From: an uncultured Pseudovibrio sp.
GTDB lineage: Bacteria > Pseudomonadota > Alphaproteobacteria > Rhizobiales > Stappiaceae
Length of the DNA: 64,000 nucleotides
NCBI GenBank assembly: GCA_947496145.1
Contig: CANMBS010000023.1
Coordinates: forward strand, 1-64,000
Direction: 5' to 3'
Shown here: piece after piece, positions 17,020 to 27,387 of the stretch
Position numbering within the stretch: position 1 is the first letter of the stretch
Layout: the number at the start of each line of letters is the position of its first letter
Program-made: the position numbers and the translations under genes
The notes under the pieces: model-generated
What the model was told of the DNA's origin: nothing
What the model saw: the letters and a program-made list of their open reading frames with translations, nothing else
The model's database searches: none

Positions 17020-17414
17020 TGATAAAGTATGTTTTAAGCGCCGCTGTTTTGATGGCAAGCCTGAACACTGCGGCGGCTGAGACGCATTCACGCGATGTTG
17101 CAGCAAACAAGGCAACCGTCGTGAATGGACATGTTTACTACAACAGGCACGAATGTACATCAGGCCCAATTGCTCAGGTAAAGCTTAAAGTCAAGCCTAA
17201 GCATGGCAGCGTCAAAATTAGCAGGACAACTTATACTCCTCCCATAGGAAAGCGCTGCGACAACAAAAAATTCAATGCGGTTATTGTCACATATACGCCT
17301 AAGAGAGGCTATCGCGGTAAGGACACATTTAAAACCAGCTACTCCATGCCTACGTATATTCAGGGAAGCCAGATGAATTACTATTCAGACACTTACAAAA
17401 TCAATGTAAAGTAA
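17020..17414 (+). CDS. Small secreted protein with Ig-like (VCBS/Big_9-like) strand pattern
   Basis: This protein has about 131 residues. It begins with a clear Sec signal peptide (MIKYVLSAAVLMASLNTAAAE, cleavage after AAA), so it is periplasmic or secreted. The mature part has the repeating pattern KPKHGSVKI...VTYTPKRGYRGKDTFKTSY seen in bacterial Ig-like domains, plus two cysteines that may form a disulfide. ATG 17020 follows AGGAAA; the same frame is open upstream to 16932 but the signal peptide fixes the start. Function unknown. It ends ahead of a terminator shared with pntB. Confidence 0.7.
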
Positions 17415-17450
17415 GCTGGTAAGCTGTTTTGACAACTGCCACCAAATAGA

Positions 17451-17482
17451 AAACCCCGGAAAGCAGAAGCTGCCGGGGGTTT
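17451..17482. terminator. Bidirectional terminator
   Basis: AAACCCCGG and CCGGGGGTTT form a strong stem with A/T flanks on both sides, between the secreted-protein gene and pntB, which converge here. Confidence 0.8.
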
Positions 17483-17504
17483 CTGTTTTCAAATGCAAGT
17501 CAGA

Positions 17505-18893
17505 TTAGCTGATCTTCCCAAGAAGCGCATCCATGGAAGACTTCGCATCACCGTAGTACATGCGGGAGTTTTCCTTGTAGAACAGCGGGTTCTCAATTCC
17601 TGAGTAACCAGTGCCCTGACCACGTTTGGAGATGAACACATGTTTGGCTTTCCAGACCTCCAGAACTGGCATGCCAGCAATTGGAGAGTTTGGATCTTCC
17701 TGAGCAGCCGGGTTCACGATGTCGTTTGCACCAATGATGATGACAACATCTGTATCCGGGAAGTCATCGTTGATTTCATCCATTTCCAGAACGATATCAT
17801 AAGGCACTTTTGCTTCTGCAAGCAGCACGTTCATGTGGCCTGGAAGACGGCCCGCAACCGGGTGGATTGCAAAGCGAACGTTTTTACCTTTAGCCCGCAG
17901 ACGCTTGGTCAGCTCAGATACAGACTGCTGTGCCTGAGCAACGGCCATGCCGTAACCCGGTACAATCACAACACTATCTGCATCATTCAAGGTTTCAGCA
18001 ACGAAGTCTCCGTCCGTTGGAACCATCTCGCCCTCGATCTCCTGAGCAGGGCCTGTGGTGTTACCAAAGCCGCCTAAGATCACAGAAACGAAGTGACGGT
18101 TCATCGCCTTACACATGATGTAGGACAGGATCGCACCTGAAGAACCTACCAGTGCGCCGGTTACGATCAGCAGGTCGTTTCCAAGCAGGAAACCTGTAGC
18201 AGCTGCAGCCCAACCAGAGTAGGAGTTCAGCATGGAAACCACAACCGGCATGTCTGCGCCGCCGATGGCCATAACCATGTGCCATCCAATGAAGAAGGCG
18301 ATCAGGGTCATCAGATAGAGTGTCCAGGAACCCGCGTGGTTCATGTACATGATCATCAAAATGACGGAGAGTATCAGCAGACCAGCATTCAGAGCGTGAC
18401 GGCCCGGCAGCAAAAGTGCCTTGCCGCCGATTTTACCTGCCAGCTTGCCGTAGGCTACGATCGAGCCGGTAAAAGTGATCGCACCAATAAAGACACCGAT
18501 GAAGATTTCTGCTTCGTGAATGACCAGCTCCGCACCTGCCAGACCTTCCGGCGGAGCGATATCGGAGTTGATGCCGATGAAGACAGCAGCCAGACCCACG
18601 AAGGAGTGCAGCGCAGCCACCAGTTGTGGCATACCAGTCATTTCAACACGTTGAGCAACAATTGCACCAGCAGCAGCGCCCGCTGAAACAGTAATGATCA
18701 GCATGATCACGACAGCAGGACTTGTCAGGTCAACACCCGGTCCGAACACTGTTGCCAGCACAGCAAGCGCCATACCAACGATGCCGAACCATACAGCACG
18801 TTTAGCGCTTTCCTGATTGGACAGGCCGCCCAGAGACAGAATGAAGAGTACGGTAGCCGCAATATAAGCGGCGGTTTGAAGTCCAATAGGCAT
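17505..18893 (-). CDS. pntB: NAD(P) transhydrogenase subunit beta
   Basis: This 462-residue subunit of the proton-translocating membrane transhydrogenase exchanges hydride between NADH and NADP+. The N-terminal two thirds are membrane helices (from [21 protein letters not shown]). The C-terminal NADP-binding domain III shows [36 protein letters not shown] and [15 protein letters not shown], all diagnostic of PntB. It follows pntA by 18 bases in one operon and ends at a terminator. Confidence 0.96.
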   Translation of the reverse strand: MPIGLQTAAYIAATVLFILSLGGLSNQESAKRAVWFGIVGMALAVLATVFGPGVDLTSPAVVIMLIITVSAGAAAGAIVAQRVEMTGMPQLVAALHSFVGLAAVFIGINSDIAPPEGLAGAELVIHEAEIFIGVFIGAITFTGSIVAYGKLAGKIGGKALLLPGRHALNAGLLILSVILMIMYMNHAGSWTLYLMTLIAFFIGWHMVMAIGGADMPVVVSMLNSYSGWAAAATGFLLGNDLLIVTGALVGSSGAILSYIMCKAMNRHFVSVILGGFGNTTGPAQEIEGEMVPTDGDFVAETLNDADSVVIVPGYGMAVAQAQQSVSELTKRLRAKGKNVRFAIHPVAGRLPGHMNVLLAEAKVPYDIVLEMDEINDDFPDTDVVIIIGANDIVNPAAQEDPNSPIAGMPVLEVWKAKHVFISKRGQGTGYSGIENPLFYKENSRMYYGDAKSSMDALLGKIS

Positions 18894-18911
18894 AATGCTT
18901 CCCTCCCCCGC

Positions 18912-20480
18912 TTAAGACTTGTTGAACATCTGGAGCATACGGCGCGTGACCATAAACCCACCAACAATATTGATAGAGGCGATCAGCACCGAGATGCCCG
19001 CCAGGAACCACACAATCCAGCTACCAGATCCAAGCTGCAAAAGGGCGCCCAGAATAATGATGCCAGAGATCGCGTTTGTCACAGCCATGAGCGGTGTGTG
19101 CAGCGAATGAGCTACACCCCAGATCACCTGGAAGCCCACGAACACAGCGAGGACAAATACGATGAAGTGTTGCATAAAGCTTGCAGGAGCGTAGGCACCG
19201 ATGAGCGCCATAATCAGACCACCAGCAACCAACATACCAATTTGCTTTCTACCAGCAGCTTTGGCAGCAGCTTCTTCTTCAGCCGCGATTTCCTCAGGTG
19301 TTTTCTCAGGAGCCTTCGGTTTTTGAGCAGCAATTGCTGCAATTTTTGGCTTTGGCGGTGGGAAGGTGATTTCACCGTCCTTGGTAGCTGTTGCACCGCG
19401 GATAACATCGTCTTCCATGTTGATATTGGCCTGACCATCTTTTTCAGGTGTCAGGTCAGCCATCATGTGACGGATGTTAGTTGCATATAGCGTTGAAGAC
19501 TGTGTTGCCATGCGAGACGGGAAGTCAGTGTAGCCGATCACGGTCACACCGTTTTCAGTCACAACCTTCTCGTCCATTCTGGTCAGCTTACAGTTGCCAC
19601 CTTTTTCAGCAGCAAGATCAACGATCACGGAACCCGGCTTCATGGAGTTAACCATGTCTTCGGTCCAAAGCTCAGGCGCATCGCGGCCCGGGATCAGCGC
19701 TGTGGTGATGACGATGTCGACATCAGGTGCCAGTTCACGGAATTTCGTCAGCTGCGCTTCGCGGAATTCTGGAGAAGAAACAGAGGCATAGCCGCCAGTC
19801 GCAGCGCCGTCTTGCTGCTCTTCCTCAAAGTCCAGATAAACAAACTCAGCCCCCATGGACTCAACTTGCTCAGCCACTTCAGGGCGAACGTCGAAGGCTA
19901 GTGTGATCGCGCCAAGCGATGTAGAAGCACCGATTGCAGCAAGGCCAGCAACGCCAGCGCCGATAACCAGTACTTTTGCAGGCGGCACTTTACCAGCAGC
20001 GGTGATCTGACCTGTGAAAAAGCGTCCAAAGTTGTTACCAGCTTCAATAACTGCGCGGTAACCGGCGATGTTGGCCATGGATGACAGTGCATCCATCTTC
20101 TGTGCGCGCGAAATACGCGGCACCATATCCATCGCCAGCACGTTGACCTTCTTGTCGGCAAACTTTTGAAGAAGCTCGCCATTTTGCGCTGGCCAGAAGA
20201 AGCTGATGACGGTTTGTCCCTCGTGGGTCAGCTCCAGTTCTGTTTCTTCAGGTGGGCGTACCTTGATAACAATATCACTGGTTTCCCAGAGCGTTTTCGC
20301 ATCTGCGATAACCTTTACGCCAGCTTCTGTGTAATCTGAGTCAGAGAAATTTGCTGCGGCGCCTGCGCCTGTTTCAATAGCACACTCGTATCCCAGTTTT
20401 TGCAACTGTCGGGCGCTGTCTGGTGTCAACGCGACCCGACGTTCCCCGTCAAGGACTTCCTTAGCAGCCCCTATGATCAT
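18912..20480 (-). CDS. pntA: NAD(P) transhydrogenase subunit alpha
   Basis: This 522-residue subunit binds NAD(H). Domain I covers residues ~1-380 ([22 protein letters not shown] at the start, [17 protein letters not shown] for the nucleotide fold). A linker rich in Lys, Pro, Ala and Glu follows, then C-terminal membrane helices (from ~410; [20 protein letters not shown]). This is the fused E. coli-like arrangement rather than the split PntAA/PntAB form common in alphaproteobacteria such as Rhodospirillum. It is upstream of pntB. No regulatory site is evident in the long region before it. Confidence 0.96.
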   Translation of the reverse strand: MIIGAAKEVLDGERRVALTPDSARQLQKLGYECAIETGAGAAANFSDSDYTEAGVKVIADAKTLWETSDIVIKVRPPEETELELTHEGQTVISFFWPAQNGELLQKFADKKVNVLAMDMVPRISRAQKMDALSSMANIAGYRAVIEAGNNFGRFFTGQITAAGKVPPAKVLVIGAGVAGLAAIGASTSLGAITLAFDVRPEVAEQVESMGAEFVYLDFEEEQQDGAATGGYASVSSPEFREAQLTKFRELAPDVDIVITTALIPGRDAPELWTEDMVNSMKPGSVIVDLAAEKGGNCKLTRMDEKVVTENGVTVIGYTDFPSRMATQSSTLYATNIRHMMADLTPEKDGQANINMEDDVIRGATATKDGEITFPPPKPKIAAIAAQKPKAPEKTPEEIAAEEEAAAKAAGRKQIGMLVAGGLIMALIGAYAPASFMQHFIVFVLAVFVGFQVIWGVAHSLHTPLMAVTNAISGIIILGALLQLGSGSWIVWFLAGISVLIASINIVGGFMVTRRMLQMFNKS

Positions 20481-21380
20481 GTTATAACCTCTTGCCTGTT
20501 AATAGGTTTCCAGCAGAAATCGATGGTTACCAACTGTTCCGATCGTTTGTTGTTCTCAACTCCAGCCTAGTGGCTGGCGCTGAATTTGTGCAATGCACCA
20601 AAAGCCCTAAACATAAACAAACTGTCTGAAGAAATCTTCAAAGCGGTTTATCTGTCAGGCAGGTTAAGCTCCTTGGCGTAAACTGCAAGAACTCTCATAA
20701 ACTTTGGAGTTTCCTCATGTTTAGAATGGACCCCGTTCAATTCCCAGTAGGGTAAAGCACTATTCGAATGTCAAAGCATAGCATTTACCCAAGTGTTATC
20801 GATCAAACTAAAGTGGCAGAATGATAAGTGAAATTGAATGAATCTCAATATAGCTCACATATATATGATCGGGTGGGAGTATAACCAGCGTTTTGCGCAG
20901 AAAATTCAGGATTATACTTACATAGCATTGCCGAAAAAGCCTGCTAAATCCCTCAGTATGATTGAAATTTAGTTTCCGGACAGACGGAAGTCACAGGCAG
21001 ATATACCAGTTTATCATTGCAAATATATTTTAATCTACAGCCACGTTGCACGCAAAGCTTGTGCACAGGTGCGACATTACGCGCTTTGCGTTGGTTTGTG
21101 CGTTCCTTTGCAAGATAATGCGATTTTCTGCGTTACTATGAAAAAGTGCCGTAACCGCTCGCAGCACTTTCAAAGTCAGAAGCGCGTCACATCAACAGCC
21201 AGATGAAAACCTGTAAGATGTCAGATCGGTCTGTTTCAACGTACCCGAATGAAGCTTCGATATTTTACAGGATAACGACGCGCTGATCAGGCAAGTGCAC
21301 GATGACGTCAGATGCAACGGCCTGTGCCATGCGCGGCTTCTGTCAACTCTGGCAGGACCTGACATGGAATTTCTCAGGTC
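20481..21380. other. Intergenic stretch of about 900 bases
   Basis: The pntA promoter must lie at its left end. I find no convincing protein or RNA gene in the rest. It is an unusually long gap for this window. Confidence 0.4.
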
Positions 21381-22481
21381 TCATAAAAACCGATTTGGAG
21401 AAAGAGCGGCGATGATGTCTTCTGGTAGTTCACCTGGACGCCCCAGGCAGAGGTCAGCAGTGAGTCCAGAGAGTGCTGGGGACGTTTGGATACCATAGCC
21501 ACCTTGCCCGGCGAGCCAGAAGAACCCTTCGGTGTCTGGTGCAAAGCCAACCACGGGACTGCGATCATCTACAAAGCTGCGCAAACCAGCCCAGCTGTGT
21601 TCAACTCGTGTTACGGGAAAATTCACCGCATTTTCGAAACGGTGAAGCCCCTCCGCCAAAACCATATCATCCACGAAGGCATCATGCGGTTCAACTGCAT
21701 CTGCATCTACAGGTGAAACCAGCAGTTTGCCCGCTTCCGGTTTAGCGTAGAAAGGCTCACCCCCTCCTTCAAACAAAGGCCAGTCAGCGCTGTCTATTCC
21801 TTCCGGCAAGGGAAGGATTGCAGCTGTTCTGCGTTTTGGCACCAGACCGATCTTCGCGACACCAGCAAGCCCGGCAACCTGATCTGCCCAGGCGCCTGCT
21901 GCATTGATCAGCACCGGTGCGCAAAATTCACCCTTTGGAGTGGTTACATGCCATTGACCATCAACTCGCTCGATTTGCGTTGCAGGTGCAGAAACAACGA
22001 TTTCTCCTCCTCGGGACCTTAAGAGACGTGCGTATCCCTGAAACAACCGGTCTACGTCTATATCAAACGCATTCGGCTCATAAAGCGCACTGGAAAACTT
22101 CTCAGTGTTCAGGACAGGCACCATCTTCAACGCATCTTCTATGCTGCACTGCTCAAGGCCAACTGCATCCTCCTCGAAGGTTTCCAGCTGTTCTTCCTTA
22201 CCTTCTTCTGCAAGCATAAGAAGACCGCGCTGTGAAAGAACAGATCCCTCACAAATCCCCTGCGGGTCCATGAGCGTTGCTTCCGACGCTGCATTGAGTG
22301 CGCGAATAACGCTATTTCCGTAATTGCGAATAAAAACGGCAGCGGACCGTCCTGTGGAGTGGTGGCCAATCACCTCCTCCATTTCAAGCAGAGTGGTCTT
22401 GCCGTATTCTGCAAGCTGCGAGCCAGCGCTAATGCCAGCAATACCACCACCAATAATGAGAAAGCTGCAAGTCTCTTTCAT
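21381..22481 (-). CDS. FAD-dependent oxidoreductase of the D-amino-acid oxidase/glycine oxidase family
   Basis: This protein of about 366 residues begins with the FAD-binding Rossmann motif LIIGGGIAGISAGSQLAEYG and LLEMEEVIGHHSTGRSAA, matching the DAO family; a C-terminal GYGIQTSPALSGLTADL segment contacts FAD. It likely oxidises an amino acid or secondary amine. ATG 22481 is preceded by a strong AGGGGGGA site; an in-frame ATG at 22523 has none. It is divergent from an orphan TRAP binding protein, so the two may serve the same substrate. Confidence 0.88.
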   Translation of the reverse strand: MKETCSFLIIGGGIAGISAGSQLAEYGKTTLLEMEEVIGHHSTGRSAAVFIRNYGNSVIRALNAASEATLMDPQGICEGSVLSQRGLLMLAEEGKEEQLETFEEDAVGLEQCSIEDALKMVPVLNTEKFSSALYEPNAFDIDVDRLFQGYARLLRSRGGEIVVSAPATQIERVDGQWHVTTPKGEFCAPVLINAAGAWADQVAGLAGVAKIGLVPKRRTAAILPLPEGIDSADWPLFEGGGEPFYAKPEAGKLLVSPVDADAVEPHDAFVDDMVLAEGLHRFENAVNFPVTRVEHSWAGLRSFVDDRSPVVGFAPDTEGFFWLAGQGGYGIQTSPALSGLTADLCLGRPGELPEDIIAALSPNRFL

Positions 22482-23371
22482 GGTCCCCCCTAAAAGATCA
22501 AAGTGTTTTAGCACAAGAAACACAAACCCGCAGACAAATGCACCATTGATGGAATCCTATGGTCACTTCCATTGTGCAGATTACCAGAGACAAAGGCGCG
22601 GCAACGCAACAAGCAGGTCAGTTGCAACATGCCGTTCTCACGACAATTACGTCTGGTCGACCACTTTAAAAATAGCTTCATTCTTTTCGTTTTCTGAGCG
22701 CGGAAACCAGATAGCGCGAATCCTATCGACTTCTCCCTGTTAAAAGCTGGTTTTCTCTCAGATTCAGGAGGTAATTGACGCTAGGTGCTCTGAGAATGAA
22801 TTCTCCTCAATTATCAAGGTAATTGGCAAGTCATAATGAGCACGAGTCAAAGCATCGAAAATTCCCGGGTTTCTCCCACTTTTTAGCTTCAGGATCCGTT
22901 CCATAAGAAAATCAGAGGAAATTTTGGTCGACCTTTTTTACTATACTCATTCTAATTCCACGATAGATTGCATGCATTACAACGAGAACTTATAGGTGAT
23001 CAGGCAAGTTACCTGCTCTTATATGCAAATGAAACCGAAATACCTCTAAATTTGATAGGTTAGTTATTTAATCGATGAGAAAACAATAAGTTAAGCAAGT
23101 CATATTCATACCCATTATTATTCAAATATCTAAACTAATTCAAATAATTGAGCTATAAGCTACTAGTGCTCTTTCTGATAATGCGCCGGAAGGCTGGTCT
23201 GTTATCCTCCGTGCCAACACTTATTTTCATAATTTTGGTTGACCTTTTTATAAAATTGGTCAGAAATACTGATCAAGAGGTGCGGGCATAGGGGAGACCA
23301 GCTCCATTTCTGAATTTCGGGATTGTGTGCCAGACAGCTCGCTCAGGCACCGCTAGGGAGAATTGACTATA
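22482..23371. promoter_or_regulatory. Long divergent intergenic region with three TGGTYGACC boxes
   Basis: About 890 AT-rich bases separate the FAD oxidase and the TRAP binding protein. TGGTCGACC is present at about 22654 and 22925 and TGGTTGACC at about 23236; the first is a perfect 10-bp palindrome. The pattern resembles GntR-type sites. No gene is recognisable inside. Confidence 0.45.
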
Positions 23372-24355
23372 ATGTTCCGCAAGTCTCATTTTATTGGCGC
23401 CGTTCTTACTTCTGCTCTTATGGTGGGCGCAACTGTTGCAGAGGCTAAGACACTCAAGGTTAGCCATAACCTGCCAACCGACAACCCGGCACACATTTCA
23501 CTGGAGTTCATGGCTAAGCGCGTAAAAGAGCTTTCCGGCGGCGATGTAAAAATGCGCATCTTTGCAAACGCTCAGCTTGGCACTCAGCGTGAGTCTGTTG
23601 AACTGATGCAAAATGGTCTTCTGGACATGGCACGCTCTAACGCTGCTGAGATGGAAGCGTTTGAAGAATCCTACTCTGCACTAACCCTCCCCTACATCTT
23701 CGAGAGCGAAGATCACTATTACAAAGTGTTGAGCTCTGATGTTGCCGAAGACGTCTTCATGGCTTCCAAAGACAAGGGCTTTATTGGTCTGGCATTCATG
23801 GTTGACGGCTCACGTTCTTTTTATGCCAATAAAGAGATCAACAGTCCTGCAGACCTGAAGGGCATGAAGATCCGCGTACAGCCTTCCCCATCCGCGATTC
23901 AGATGGTTGAACTTCTTGGCGGCGCACCAACCCCAATCTCGTTCGGTGAACTGTACTCTGCTTTGCAGCAGGGCGTGGTAGACGGCGCTGAAAACAACCC
24001 GCAGGCTCTGGTTGACGTGCGCCATGGCGAAGTTGCGAAAGTCTACTCCCGCGACGAACACACCATGATCCCGGGCGTTCTGATGATCTCCACCAAAGTG
24101 TGGAATGGCCTTGACGCTGACGGACAGAAAGCTTTGAAAACAGCCGCTCGTGAAATGATGGATTACCATCGCGACCTTTACAACAAGCAGACCCTTGAAG
24201 CAATTGAAGCTGCAAAAACGAAGCTTGAAGTGAAATTTGTTGAAGTTGAAAAAGCTCCGTTCATCAACGCAGTCCTGCCAATGCACGATGCGCTTGCTGC
24301 TAAGTCTGAAAAAATGGCTGATCTGGTTGCGCGCATCAAAGGTCTGGCAAAATAA
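23372..24355 (+). CDS. Orphan TRAP transporter substrate-binding protein, DctP family
   Basis: This protein has about 327 residues with a Sec signal peptide (MFRKSHFIGAVLTSALMVGATVAEA) and a DctP-type mature part: KVSHNLPTDNPAHISLEFMAKRV, FANAQLGTQRESVELMQNG and NSPADLKGMKIRVQPSPSAIQMVELLGGAPTPI, including the conserved substrate-binding arginine. ATG 23372 has AGGGAG upstream; a TTG at 23363 is too close to it. No DctQ or DctM follows; a terminator comes directly after. It must either share membrane subunits encoded elsewhere or act only as a binding or sensing protein. Confidence 0.88.
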   Translation: MFRKSHFIGAVLTSALMVGATVAEAKTLKVSHNLPTDNPAHISLEFMAKRVKELSGGDVKMRIFANAQLGTQRESVELMQNGLLDMARSNAAEMEAFEESYSALTLPYIFESEDHYYKVLSSDVAEDVFMASKDKGFIGLAFMVDGSRSFYANKEINSPADLKGMKIRVQPSPSAIQMVELLGGAPTPISFGELYSALQQGVVDGAENNPQALVDVRHGEVAKVYSRDEHTMIPGVLMISTKVWNGLDADGQKALKTAAREMMDYHRDLYNKQTLEAIEAAKTKLEVKFVEVEKAPFINAVLPMHDALAAKSEKMADLVARIKGLAK

Positions 24356-24382
24356 CTATAAAAACACCGGGCAATAAACTTG

Positions 24383-24415
24383 AACCTCCGCCTTATCAAA
24401 GGCGGGGGTTTCTTT
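24383..24415. terminator. Rho-independent terminator after orphan dctP-type gene
   Basis: CCTCCGCCTT, a short loop and AAGGCGGGGG form a strong stem followed by TTTCTTT. Confidence 0.8.
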
Positions 24416-24477
24416 ATGTTCAGCCCCGACAGCTTATCCAGTGATGACGGAAGATTGGTCTGATAACAGGCCCGGCC

Positions 24478-25266
24478 TCAATCCGGCTCTACCTTAATTC
24501 CAAGCCCCTGCAACAGATGGTGTTGCTGGCTGGCTGATATAAGCATACCGCGATATCCACGCAGAGTGGTCAGAAAGAGTGCTCCCACATCTGCCTCTCG
24601 TAAGTCAGCGTAGGTTAGATCCAGACCATCCGTTTCAACATCAGTTAAAGAACTGCGACGCAGATCTGCATTCACCAGCGAAGTATTGGCCAGGTTACTG
24701 CCTGAAAGGTCACAGTCCGTCATCGTGCAGTCTTCCAGATTCAGATCACACAAAGTGGCATAAGTCAGCAAACAGTCAGTGAAGGCTGCCCTTGGCTTTA
24801 ATGCGCGCTTTGAGTACACACGGCCAAAATCACAGCCCTCAAGTGAAGCCCCGGTCATTCGGGAGTTTTGAAACGCGATGCCAGACATTTGTGCGTAAGG
24901 AAAGGTTGTTAAGCGGAGATCGCAGTTATGAAACTCTGCATCACTCAGATCACTGTGTCGAAAACACCCGCCATTCCTTGTATCTGTATAATAAAAACTA
25001 CAATTTTCAAACTTAGCAGCACGCAAATCGCAACTTTTGAAGAAAGCGGCTGGAAACTGCACGTTCTTCCAAACAGTTTCACGTAGATCCAGATTATTAA
25101 ACTCACTGCCCGGCTCAAAGAAGCAATCGCGAAACTCTATATCTCGCAGGTCCGCCCCTTCCAGCCATGCAATGTCCAGCTCCGCATTCTCAATTGGTCC
25201 ACCAGCTCTCAGCAGCTCTGAGAAACGTGGGAAGGTAAGCAGCTCGATTGCTTGTGATGAAGTCAT
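24478..25266 (-). CDS. Pentapeptide-repeat protein, Qnr/McbG-like
   Basis: This protein of about 262 residues is built of pentapeptide repeats of the A(D/N)LXX type, for example NLDLRETVW, CDLRAAKFENC, SDLSDAEFHNCDL, SNLANTSLVNADLRRSSL and LDLTYADLREAD. Such repeats fold into a right-handed quadrilateral beta-helix that can mimic DNA. The C-terminal HLLQGLGIKVEPD resembles the dimerisation tail of Qnr gyrase-protection proteins. I prefer ATG 25266; an ATG at 25320 would add 18 residues and include a 14-bp palindrome in the coding region. Gyrase protection is inference; no neighbouring gene supports or excludes it. Confidence 0.8.
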   Translation of the reverse strand: MTSSQAIELLTFPRFSELLRAGGPIENAELDIAWLEGADLRDIEFRDCFFEPGSEFNNLDLRETVWKNVQFPAAFFKSCDLRAAKFENCSFYYTDTRNGGCFRHSDLSDAEFHNCDLRLTTFPYAQMSGIAFQNSRMTGASLEGCDFGRVYSKRALKPRAAFTDCLLTYATLCDLNLEDCTMTDCDLSGSNLANTSLVNADLRRSSLTDVETDGLDLTYADLREADVGALFLTTLRGYRGMLISASQQHHLLQGLGIKVEPD

Positions 25267-25279
25267 GAAATGCACCCGG

Positions 25280-25293
25280 ACAAAACGTTTTGT
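25280..25293. promoter_or_regulatory. Perfect 14-bp palindrome ahead of the pentapeptide gene
   Basis: ACAAAACGTTTTGT is fully self-complementary and ends 13 bases before the preferred start. It may be an operator; the cognate regulator is unknown. Confidence 0.45.
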
Positions 25294-25746
25294 AAACCTT
25301 GCCACGTCGCATGTGGGCATTCAATACAAGAACGACACCTGCCAACGAAAATAGCCGGCATCGCCCCTTGAAATATGGAGGGCTGAGCCGGCTGGAAATA
25401 AATAAATAAAAAGTCAGCTTGCTCCCCCAAAAAAAAGCAAACCATTATTTCAGCAAGCGCGAGGAGCGAACCGCTGCAACGGACGAACCTTCTGTGCTAA
25501 AGCTGCCCCTTGGAAGCCTTGCTCCCGAAGCCTCTCGCTTACTGATCTCAGCTTAGCCAGAAACCAGTTTGCCGACTTGATACAATTGCACTAATTTAAT
25601 GAAAGAACTTAAAAAATTCTAAAATCTTCTTCTAACTACTTGTTATTTAAAATTAAAATTTTTCATCCCTCCTTTCACTATTATGTTTGGCACACAGAAC
25701 TTACAGAAATGCCAAGGACCTCAGGCCCTCTCTTACATCAACTTCG

Positions 25747-26889
25747 CTATGCCCACGGAAACCGAGAGAGCGTGGTCATCACAAGACGCAAAATTTCTGT
25801 TTGCGATCTCACATCCAGTCGGCGTGAGATATTTGCGATGTGGTTGCGAACCGTGTTGTACGTGATCCCCAGCTGGTCAGCGGCTTCACGGGTTGAGGCT
25901 CCATTTGTCAAAACCTTTACAACCTCGGTCTCCTTCGGCGTCAGATCAAGTAAGTGACTGATCATCTTGTCTGGCACCTCTGCAAAATCCGTTGGATCAA
26001 ATACCATAACAAGACAAAGCTTTGGCAGGACCAAAAATTGCGAAAGATATGCCGGAGGCTCATTGAGTGTTTCAACGGCCTGAGTAAACACAAGCGTGTT
26101 TGGCCCGATTTCATTGCGCACCACCACCGGCTTTGGCGCAGTGTTACGCACAATAGCCTGCCGGATAGCTGCTTCCAGGGCTGCCGCCTCCTGAGACGCT
26201 TTTGCAGCGATCTTTCTGCAACGGCCCACATGAAGGTTTGCATGATGCCCCAGTAGTTTCTCTGCCCGTTCATTCATCGCCTGCACGCAACCGCATTCAT
26301 CCACCACCAAGGCACTGAACGGCATTTGCTCCAACCAGAACTTCCCAACCCCGTTACACGGTGTGCTGACCTCACGTATCTGACGCTGAAGTGCAAGTTC
26401 CAATGCATTCTGGAAATGAGGCTGTAAGGCCGCAACCTCCTGAAAAAGCAGCTCTTCATCCGCTTCAGAAACCGCATCAGGCAGACAGATGTTAACGTAG
26501 GAACAGCTTCCGTTCTGCCGTCCGATCATCATCGCAATAGAACGATCAATATTGTTGTTCTTTTCAATGAAGCTGGAGAGGTACTCTGGATGCACATCTG
26601 CTTTGCGAACATGGTGATGTATCCGAAGGGGTTGCCCCAGATTCGCGCGCGCCAGCACGGGAGGCAGAGGATTATGTTGCGCTACATGCGCAAAGCTATC
26701 ATGGAACTCCTGTTCAACATTGAGCACAGTGCGAGAGGTGTAGTGCCGGTCATCTAATCGCTGAACATTGATGGCAAACGGAAACTCAGCATATTTTTCC
26801 CGCAGGTGCTCCAGCGCATTCTCAAGTGGCTCTTCATTCAAGAAGGTGCGAAAGATATCACTTATGCTTTGTTCAAGAAGCGGTGTCAT
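25747..26889 (-). CDS. LuxR-family transcriptional regulator with PAS-like sensor part
   Basis: This 380-residue protein has a C-terminal LuxR/GerE helix-turn-helix at residues ~315-372 (LTPKETEVVKVLTNGASTREAADQLGITYNTVRNHIANISRRLDV). The middle part (about 195-300) has a PAS-like look (MPFSALVVDECGCVQAMNERAEKLLG). No autoinducer-binding signature or receiver domain is evident. It lies alone between the pentapeptide gene and nnrS on the same strand, with long gaps on both sides. The signal and the targets are unknown. Confidence 0.85.
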   Translation of the reverse strand: MTPLLEQSISDIFRTFLNEEPLENALEHLREKYAEFPFAINVQRLDDRHYTSRTVLNVEQEFHDSFAHVAQHNPLPPVLARANLGQPLRIHHHVRKADVHPEYLSSFIEKNNNIDRSIAMMIGRQNGSCSYVNICLPDAVSEADEELLFQEVAALQPHFQNALELALQRQIREVSTPCNGVGKFWLEQMPFSALVVDECGCVQAMNERAEKLLGHHANLHVGRCRKIAAKASQEAAALEAAIRQAIVRNTAPKPVVVRNEIGPNTLVFTQAVETLNEPPAYLSQFLVLPKLCLVMVFDPTDFAEVPDKMISHLLDLTPKETEVVKVLTNGASTREAADQLGITYNTVRNHIANISRRLDVRSQTEILRLVMTTLSRFPWA

Positions 26890-27387
26890 AGCAGCTTATG
26901 GGCACACGGTTCACTAAAATAATCTTGGCAACAAAATCAGTTCCTCTGGTAAGCGCCCTGACTTGAACAGAACCGCTCATCAAAGGGATTGACCATATGG
27001 TCCAAAATTAAACAGACCATGATATACCAGCAATCATACTTAAGTATATTTTTTCGATATTGATACTTGTTATTTGCTTTTAAAACCAGAGAACTCTCGG
27101 GTACTTTGTGACAGGGGAAGTGCCAATAATCACTAAACACTTTTTATGTCGCCTCACCTCTCTATAAGATTCCCCCACCTCACTGCTACAACTTTAAGTT
27201 TATAAAATAAAATCACAGCCGTCATTTTGACTTGATTCATACGAGACTTACTTTGCGTAAGTCGAGATATCTGTACTCGCGATTGGATGAAAAAATGATC
27301 CTGTTTTCACCAGTTCCCGCTCAAACTCCGCTGTACTGATGCAATGGACACCGGGACTTTCTGTGCCACCTGCTTCAAAATCGTCAC
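26890..27387. other. Intergenic stretch, AT-rich, no gene seen
   Basis: About 500 bases upstream of the LuxR-type gene. I see no convincing gene, RNA or repeat. Confidence 0.4.

Noticed and set aside
18876-19490. 204-codon open frame on the plus strand
   Set aside because: Antisense to pntA; low-complexity His/Asp/Arg translation typical of a shadow.
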